Assembly: GCF_963576675.1 (NCBI RefSeq)
Contig: NC_088918.1
Span: forward strand, 56,997,501 to 57,061,500
Direction: 5' to 3'
Length of the DNA: 64,000 nucleotides
DNA from: Euphorbia lathyris
Taxonomy: Eukaryota > Streptophyta > Magnoliopsida > Malpighiales > Euphorbiaceae
The position numbers were made by a program, and so were the translations under genes. The notes below the pieces were generated by a model. That model searched no databases. It was not told where the DNA came from and saw only the letters and a program-made list of their open reading frames with translations. Of the stretch, positions 55,465-64,000 are shown piece after piece; positions within the stretch are counted from its first letter, which is position 1; the number at the start of each line of letters is the position of its first letter.

Positions 55465-56864
55465 CACTACAAGAAAAGCAATTTTTTATGGGGAAATTAT
55501 TTGCCACAAAAGGCTAGAAATTCGCCACTGATGGTTTTTGTGGCGGAAATAACTTCACCCACTAGAAACGCGACACTAAAGCCTTTAGTGACTAACAAAA
55601 TTGATTGCCACAATTCCATATTATATAGTGAGGAAATAAAAAAACGCCACGAATGATAGTCTACAGTGGCTTTATATTGCCGCCACTATACAAGTTATTT
55701 TGTTGCGAAAAATATCGCCACAATATAGAAGTATTGTGGTAGAATCTCACACCCCAAAAGCATGTAGTTTGTGGCGTAGTTGTACGCCACAAAAGCATGT
55801 ATTTTTGTGGCATAATCTTACACCACTGAACCAACTGGAAATTAATAAATAGTGAAAAAAAGCTTTGCCCAATGATAATGATAGGAATGTGGAAAGATCA
55901 AGATGTGAGAATCATATAGATGGATTGGCTTATTCCATGTAGCAGTAATTTAAAGGGGTTGAGTATAAAAATGGCCTTGCTCCTTCTTTCCAACGGAGGC
56001 TGCTGGGGCGGAGCAGCATAGGTGGCATGAACTAGCTAGGGTTTAGTACCAATTCGAAGAGCATGCCTTTTCATCTTCCTATTCATACTAACCACTAGTA
56101 AAGCGAGGCTCGGAAGGAGCAGTAATCATAGGGCAAGGGTAACTCGAGGGGTAGTTTCCTAGTAGCCAACTGACTTACGAGTACCAATAAGTGTTGAAAG
56201 CATTTCCATTGATAAAGTTATCTGCTACATCTTCCCTAAGAGGTTTACAATCGCTTTGTTTTGTTAACTAATTTGATTTTCAGTCATTGACAGAGAACTA
56301 GAGCGTCATTTGTCACTGTATTGAAATCTAAGGACTGAGAATGTGAGAGGGCTTACCAGAGAAAGGAGAATCTCTTGCACTATTGCTTTTGTAGAACGCT
56401 TGCAATATCGCTTCCCCAGAATCGTTTGCAATGTCACTTGAGAGAGTGCTTTGGTGTACCTTTTAGGGTTTGAAACAAGAAAAGCTTTTGAGATGTCTCT
56501 ATTATGTTGCTCTCTTATTTTATAAAATATATTATTTTGTTTTTTATGAAATTTTTTACCAAAATTTTTGGCGCTTACAGTTGGCGCTCATTTCATAAGT
56601 TTTAATGTGGCAGAATTGCAATTTCTGCCACTAATTTATGTATAATTTAGTGGGGAAGTAATAAAATCCCCACAAAATGTATGTTTTTTTTGTGGCAAAC
56701 ACAAATTCCACAATATATTCACTTTATGTGGCAAATTTTAGTTTTCCCATTAAAACGATACTATTTTTGGGGATTTTTATTTGCGCCACAATTGTGTTAT
56801 ATTTAGTGGGGAGTAAAGTTTCCCCACTAATATTTTGCCACTAAAAATCTAATTTGTTGTAGTG
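55465..56864. mobile_element. CACTA (En/Spm-type) nonautonomous element, 1.4 kb
   Basis: Starts CACTACAAGAAAAGC and ends …TTTGTTGTAGTG, with a 3-bp TSD ttg at 55462-55464 and 56865-56867. Both subterminal regions carry many short copies of 'gccac' and 'gtggc' in both orientations, as CACTA ends do. There is no transposase; the interior (55850-56560) has no recognised gene. Confidence 0.93.
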
Positions 56865-56867
56865 TTG

Positions 56868-57558
56868 CCAAGTGTCACATAGATTAAATCCCCGTGTGGC
56901 ACCGAGACTACCTCAAGTCTTCGGTCAACCAACCCATACCGAAGTTTTCCAAAGATTTCTAAGACATTCTTATGAATATCACCATTCCTCTATTAAAATA
57001 TGTAAGGATTGCTCGTTAATCGATATGAGGGCATCTCATTTAGATAGAAATTACTTCCTTATAACGATCTTATAGGAAAAGTCAAAATCTGCTATAACAA
57101 ATTCAAATCGGCTTCCAACTTGTATTCTTAATCCCTAAACACACAACTCACACCACCTTTGGCCAAAATGTTTCCCCTTGTCAATCCAACCCGGTACTTT
57201 GACATGTATAATTATAATTAGATCTATTTGCAATTTTCTACTACGTCTCTAGTGATAAGATTGACAGAATTGTCAATGTCTATCAACACTTTTTAAATGG
57301 TGTATCTTTTTGTTAAGATTGTGATAGATAGGAATCAACACTTTTAAAATGGTGTATCTTTTTGTTAAGGTTGTGATAGGTAGGACAATGGCTTGCAAGT
57401 AGGTGTTTGCTCGACACAAGGAGAGGAAATATTCTGACAATCTAGGCTACTCGGGGCAATCTTTTAACTTTCAAGGGCATGTGTTTCTTAGCCTATAAGT
57501 GTAGTCCAATTCATTATTAAACAACGTGAACAAAGTTAATCAGATGAAAGAGAGATGT
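56868..57558. other. Unassigned spacer with a short tandem duplication
   Basis: No gene recognised. A unit of about 53 bp containing 'ggtgtatctttttgttaag' and 'gttgtgatag' is duplicated at about 57290-57390. Confidence 0.6.
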
Positions 57559-57561
57559 GTC

Positions 57562-58704
<1,143 letters not shown>

Positions 58705-59465
58705 AAACCAATGCATTTCGCTTGCTTCTGAAGGCACTAATATGCTTCGTAAAAAGTGTTTTGGAGGGAACTTAGCCTTGAAGGTTGACATCAAGAAAGC
58801 TTTTGACACTTTAAATTGGAATTTTTTACTTGCCATGATGGATGCTTTTGGTTTCTCTATTTAATTCAGAGACTGGATTCTGAATGTTTTATCTGCATCT
58901 CGGATTTCAATTTTGAACAATGGAGCCATTAGTGGATATTTTAGATGTTCAAGAGGGGTTCGACAAGGCGATCCGCTGTCTCCTATTTCGTTTTGTATTG
59001 CCGAGGACTTTCTTAGCCGTTGGTTGCTTCACCTCGTGGATACTGGGCGACTTGCTCCAATGCAATATACTTCTGCAAAGGTGTTTCCGACTCATTTATT
59101 TTATGCTGATGACATTCTTCTCTTCTGCAGGGCCTCTTCAGGTAATCTAGCTGTTATTAAGGGTGTATTTGAGTTGTATGGATCTATCTTGGGTCAGTGT
59201 GTTAGTTGGAACAAATCTGAATTATTTCTGGGCTCCTTTGTTTCTTCTGGACGTGGCAATCGTCTTACTGATATTATTGGTATTCGTCAAGGGTCTGTTC
59301 CATTTCGCTATCTTGGAGTCCCTTTGTTTTTTGGTTTACCAAAGACACGACATCTGACTCGTTTGATGGAAAGGGTGCTTGCTCACTTTGCTAAATGGAA
59401 AGGGCATTGTTTGTCTATGGCTGAGAGAGTGGCTCTGGTAAATTCTGTAATTACTGGTAGCTTCA
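58705..59465 (+). pseudogene. LINE (L1-type) reverse transcriptase fragment
   Basis: ALKVDIKKAFDTLNW (first RT motif), GVRQGDPLSPISFCIAEDFLS, the active site FYADDILLF (about 59099-59125) and FRYLGVPLFFG, KGHCLSMAERVALVNSVI. It begins inside RT, so it is 5'-truncated as LINE copies usually are. It has one TAA near 58861 and ends at 59465, where the Sirevirus LTR is inserted; its 3' half and polyA are not in the window. Confidence 0.9.
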
Positions 59466-60808
59466 TGTTGATCCCTTATAACATTACAAGTATAGTTCCA
59501 AGGGGGGGTTAGGAACTATTTAAACTTTTTTACAATTTAGGGCAGACTTCTTTTCTTAAGAGAAAAGGTTTTAACAGCGGCGATGAGTAAACAGCAAGAT
59601 ACTGGCTTAGTCAACTGGTGACTAGGTCAGTTTCTTAACTTGAGTCAGGAGATAGCACTTAGAGTCTATTCCTGAGCTCAGATTTTTGATGCGCACAACT
59701 CAGCTTGACCTCTTTACTTGGTCAGTTTTTGGTTATTTAAGCAAGCAATATATATAAGGAGTTTAAGGTAAGAAATGCGTTACTCAGCAGATTTATCCAG
59801 GTTCGGCTTCTAAGCCTACGTCCTATCCCCGGAACACGTTCCGAGCTTTCGAATCCTCTACTGAGCTCTTTAAAGGTAGAGCCTCAAACCTTTTACAATC
59901 TTAGCAACTGAGTATAACAAGAGTACCTTCCTCTATACCTCTACTCAATCCTAATCTCTCACTGAGTACTATAACCGAGTACTCAGCCTCTGCTTTCTAA
60001 TCTCTAGAAATGATAAGTGTTTGTCCTAAACAATGATTGCTAAGACACCTTAGATGATTGAATAATCACTCTAGACTTTTACACAAAAGACATGAAATTT
60101 AGTGTAAGATTGCTTTGCTTTATGCTTGCAGAACTTGCGTAGAAAGTTGGTCAGCGTAATGGCTTGATCAAGTTCTGTGTTGAATGAAGCTTCTGATGGC
60201 ACTATTTATAGAGGCGTCTTGAGGCATCGGTCATTTCGAATTTCGAAATAACCGTTGGAGGGAAACGGCTTCCTGTCGTTGTCATCCTGACTTGCTCAGA
60301 GCTCTCGGCTAATCAGATTTGAGTATCTTCTGTCCTCGGTCAGCTTTTGGTCAGCTCGGCAGAGTGTCTCTCCTTTACGGTAAAGTCAATTGGACAGCAT
60401 ACTGTGTCGTCTGAACTTTACCCAAAGTGGAAACACTTTGTCTGGAAGTTTTCCTTAGCCAGCTACTGTCTTGTACGCTTTGTCGAATCAACTCAGCAGC
60501 TTCGTTCCGAAGTTGTTCCTTGAAGGTCTTCTAGATCCTTCTTCCGCTGAGTTGCGTTTTGTCCATAACGACAACGTTTTGACATACGCGGGCCGAGTTG
60601 TTTTGAACCGTTTGACTTGGGCTTTGACTCTTGTATTGGGCTTGGGCCTTTTAATCCTTATGTCTTATAAGCAATTTTTAACTCAACATTGAACAAACAC
60701 ATTAGTAGAATAAATCAAAGCATTTAAACTTAGTGTGTTTAGAATATGTTTTTAATTATACTTAAACAATTTTGTCAAATCAAAATTATGTGGAAAGGTG
60801 TTTCAACA
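59466..60808 (-). repeat. 3' LTR of a second Sirevirus-type element
   Basis: TGTTGATCC…TTTCAACA, 1343 bp, collinear with 53972-55260 but clearly diverged. Followed by a polypurine tract on the minus strand (AAAATAGGGAAGTT, 60809-60822) and the extra-ORF region, so it is the 3' LTR. Confidence 0.88.
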
Positions 60809-61359
60809 AACTTCCCTATTTTGATGTTGGCAAAACTATTCAGTGAAGAACTCAGTATTGAGCTCCCCCATGATAGTTGACCTAATATAACTTAGCAAAC
60901 TCCCCCGTAAGGGTTGAGCTACTGACTTAGTTTTACTCTAAACAATTGAAGGTTTAATCGAGTAAGTCTAAGGTCAGTTTTCAGATATAGGTCAGCTTAT
61001 GGAACATATTCTATTTTACTCAGTGTTTAAGCGGAAGGTTTTATCATTCAGAGGGCGCTGAGTAATTTGTTGTTCAATGAGTTTTATAAGACAATGTTTT
61101 ATAAACATTCAAGTCAATGTCAAACATGTTATCAGCATTGGGTTCAATCAATAAATTTTATAAGCCTTTAAACATAGCTGATTTAATTGAAGATACATAA
61201 TGACATAATACACAGCATCGTATAAAAACAATTCATAACTCAGAGTTTGAACAGAAGATGCAAGTATTGATATTTAATATAGGTAGTCAACGTTTACAAA
61301 CAAAAGTTCAAGACAGGCATAGAGACTACATACTTAGCCTATACTGAGCTAGCCTATAT

Positions 61360-62888
61360 CTATTTCTTTCTCTTCTGTTTGGACTGACTAGACTCATGCT
61401 GTGTTCTCGCTTGTTCTTTCTCCCCCGTTTTGTCAGCATCGGGAGGAGGAATCCTAAAGGCGTCGGTTAAGACGGCTCTGGTCAGTTCTGTGGACAGCGC
61501 TTTAAGTCTATCGGCGCTTTCATTGACACCATAAAAAATAGCCACTCCATTATCTGAGACCTCGGCGGGTATATTAAGCTCAGCAGCGCTAATCATGCTG
61601 ACTGTGAAGGCTTGAGATTTGCCTATCCATGTAAGTGCATCGGTCAGACCAGCAATGACTTGATGGAATGTTTTGAGTAAGTAGGTGTCATAGTATTGAC
61701 GCTGAACATTGCTGTGACGTATGTGGTTGAAGGTTTGTCTGGTGATAGACAGCATTTCATTTTGCTTCATAGCGTCAGTATCCATCTCTTGCTTGTTCAG
61801 ATTCAGCAATCGAACGGCCTCACCAATTTGCTCCACTGAGCACTGAGAATAGGAGACCATTTGCTCGTTGGTTTTGATTTGCTCGGTGTGAAGCTGAGCA
61901 AAGAGCATTTTAACTTCATCAGAAGTAGCATAGCGTGTGTTCGCAGCTGACAAGGTCTGAACTTATTCTTGAAGAGCGTTGAGATGTTGAACTGTTGTCA
62001 GCTGGATTTCAGCCAGCTTTGAATGGAATCCTGCTTAGCTTGTTGTGCTTGAAAGGTAATGATGACATTCATCAAATCCTTGAATCCCTTAACTTCGTTG
62101 AGAAGCTGAGTGACTTGGGAAAGTTGAGTTGTCTCAATAGTGGAAGACCCAGCAGCAGCAGGAGTAGTTTGTTGAAGGTCTTTGATCAATGCTTGCACTG
62201 AGTCGATTATTCTTTTGCCAGACTCAGTGGCATTTAAGTAGGTTCGAGAGCCTTCATTAAGTTGTCCAGTGACATCAGTATGACCGGTTGGAAGAGGAGT
62301 CAAGGGAATGACATGGTCAGTGACTGGAAGTGAGTTTCCAATCTGCACTTGAGTTTCAGGTAGAACTGATTGATCGGTAGAGGTGTTGATTGGAGAAGAA
62401 GTAATCCGGATGCTGTCGGTGCTAACTGAAGTAGGAATGTTCTGAGTCAGCACAAGACTTGGATTGACAGCATCGATGGGAATTGATTCCACTTGACTCG
62501 TAGAATTTGCGGAAGCATTCAAGTCGGCATGTTCCTTTAGTGAAGAAACAGAGGCTTGCTTTTCTAGAGAAGCCGGTGGAGTAGAGGATGGTTGCTTTCT
62601 GAAAAATTTCAGCTTAAGTGCAGAGGGGTCCTTGATTGGCTTCTGAATAACAAAGTCAGGAAGGGTTGGTTGTTGAACAGGAATGTCACTGACTGTCATC
62701 TGACCTGCCTTAACCAATCTTCTTCTGCGAGGAGGAGGAGTGTCAGCTTGGATAGACTCTCCTGAGTGAGATGGAGAAGTTTCTTCTTGATCAGCTTCTT
62801 GATCAGCATTAAGCTGGTCAGCTTGTTCTTGTACTTGATCAACATTGTGTTGGTCATGTTCATGTTCTTGTTCTTGTTCTTCTCGCAC
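61360..62888 (-). pseudogene. Extra ORF of the second Sirevirus-type element, C-terminal part
   Basis: Two frames (62888-61998 and 61953-61360) are separated by a stop and frame change near 61960-61997. The first is acidic/Gln-rich then Ser/Thr/Pro-rich. It ends in a segment TATESGKRIID-like that parallels TSSQSGKRILQ of the first copy (about 15925). The second has QCSVEQIGEAVRLLNLNKQEM and a helical region, then a Lys-rich tail. It corresponds to 16276-14954 of the first element. The N-terminal domain is not present; similarity stops near 62890. Confidence 0.8.
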
Positions 62889-62889
62889 T

Positions 62890-64000
62890 TATTCGCATTC
62901 TGACTCCTTGATTTTAGAGCTTTTTACTTGTTATTATCATAAGGTACTTGCAGGAACCAATTTGGAGAAAGTAAAGCTATTTGGAGCTTAATTGGGCATT
63001 TTTACCTAAAGCTGCAGAATTGTGATCAGAGACGACTTACCCAAGACTAAGGAAGGTCGACAGGAGCAGGATTGCCAACTCAGCAGATTCGGGATTTACT
63101 TTCCCAGCAAGCATCCTAACATGCCAAGGAGTGTCTAAATTACCTAATTTCGTGGGGAATGAAGAAGTTTTGTTAGAATAGGAGTCTTAAGATCCCTTTC
63201 CTTTGCCCTAGATGACTAAGAAGGGTAGAACTCTATTTAAAGCCTCATTATGTTTTGAGGCAGGGATCCTTTTCTTTACGTTTTTCTTTAGGTTGAGCTT
63301 TGTTTCGAATTCCAGAATAGGGAGAACTTGTTTATCTTCCAGTTTTGTATAGCTATCGTAGCCGAGTTCCATGGTTATGAGTAGCTAAATTCTTATTCGG
63401 TTAAGGGATTGAATCAAAGGCGAGCTTTTATTCTCTATCGTGAGATCGTTGATCTTCATCTTTATTTCTTGTTATTATAATCTGTTTGCACATTTATTAA
63501 TCTATAAGATTAGATCTCCATTGAAAGCTCAGGTAAGAATCCGGCCGGGTCTTCACTTTTCCTTCAATTGAATAACGTTAGAAGATAGGATTTGTAATCA
63601 TCTGAATATTCTAACAAGATTAAGCGTATGAATGTGTAAATTGGTTTAAATCGAAGTCGCTAAGAATTCGGTTAACTTAAACTAGGTCTTTCTAGGTTTT
63701 AACGCTTTCGATTGATTGAATTCCTACCGCTAAGGAGGAACTGTCTAATTGAAAAGAGGTTAGTCTTTAGGAATACTTGGATTAACTTTATAAATTAAGG
63801 AAAGATAAGATCGGGAATGAATAAGGAACGATTATAACTAGTTCAGATTATTTTAATGAAGAACATGTTTCACAGTCTGTGATCGATAGAAAATAAACTG
63901 CTTAGCCTGCGAGAATCTCCCTTGACTGAAGTTTTCACCCATTGATTTAATTCATTCAATTTATTTTATTCATATTTCAGTTTTAGTTAGCATAATTAAT
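62890..64000 (+). other. Noncoding, LTR-like sequence to window end
   Basis: No coding frame. The stretch 63280-63560 ('ttctttaggttgagc', 'atgagtagctaaa', 'ggcgagcttttattctc') resembles R/U5 parts of plant LTR retrotransposons read on the plus strand. No terminus or PBS is visible before the window ends, so this is only a suggestion. Confidence 0.35.

Overview
This window is repeat-rich DNA from a flowering plant, most likely a eudicot. I could not identify the species and saw no intact cellular gene, tRNA or rRNA. Almost everything assignable is a transposable element (TE), and the value lies in how the elements are stacked and in the accessory genes they carry. Coordinates of TE ends are based on terminal motifs, target-site duplications (TSDs), primer-binding sites (PBS) and polypurine tracts (PPT) that I read directly.

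Layout. 1-863: end of a Sirevirus-type (Ty1/copia) LTR. 864-6337: decayed Ty3/gypsy material with a chromovirus-like integrase pseudogene (3150-4190), LTR-like DNA, and a 636-bp hAT-type element with a perfect 8-bp TSD (1225-1860). 6347-12747: a 6.4-kb Mutator-like element (MULE) with a perfect 9-bp TSD. It carries a plus-strand transposase gene spliced to an OTU-type cysteine protease exon, and a convergent minus-strand plant mobile domain (PMD) gene. Near each end, inside intron 1 of each gene, are six GC-rich palindromes at a 33-bp pitch.

13561-55260: one Sirevirus-type element on the minus strand (5' LTR at right, tRNA-iMet-type PBS, gag, pol, then an extra ORF with its own TATA box), blown up to 41.7 kb by two nested insertions. 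The first is an Athila-type Ty3/gypsy element (16897-28534) in the extra ORF. The second is a Tat/Ogre-type Ty3/gypsy element (33393-52487) between gag and pol. The Tat element encodes an unusually long Gag with four reiterated capsid-like modules, a dual RNase H pol, a 39-bp minisatellite, and, on the opposite strand, a six-exon PMD gene with its own TATA box and five phase-0 introns. By eye the Sirevirus LTRs differ by roughly 3% and the two nested elements' LTRs by roughly 2%, in agreement with the nesting order.

55465-56864: a CACTA element with 3-bp TSD. 57562-58704: a second CACTA element that captured a piece of a Nudix hydrolase gene. It is cut by a 5'-truncated LINE (58705-59465), which is in turn cut by the 3' LTR and extra ORF of a second Sirevirus-type element (59466 to about 62888). 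62890-64000 is noncoding and LTR-like.

Common theme: transposition genes are all decayed, and premature stops are mostly TAG. Three separate elements carry accessory genes with their own promoters or splice structure (PMD twice, Sirevirus extra ORF, possibly the Athila ORF). The MULE with paired palindrome arrays and the Tat element with an antisense spliced PMD gene are the best candidates for under-described biology.
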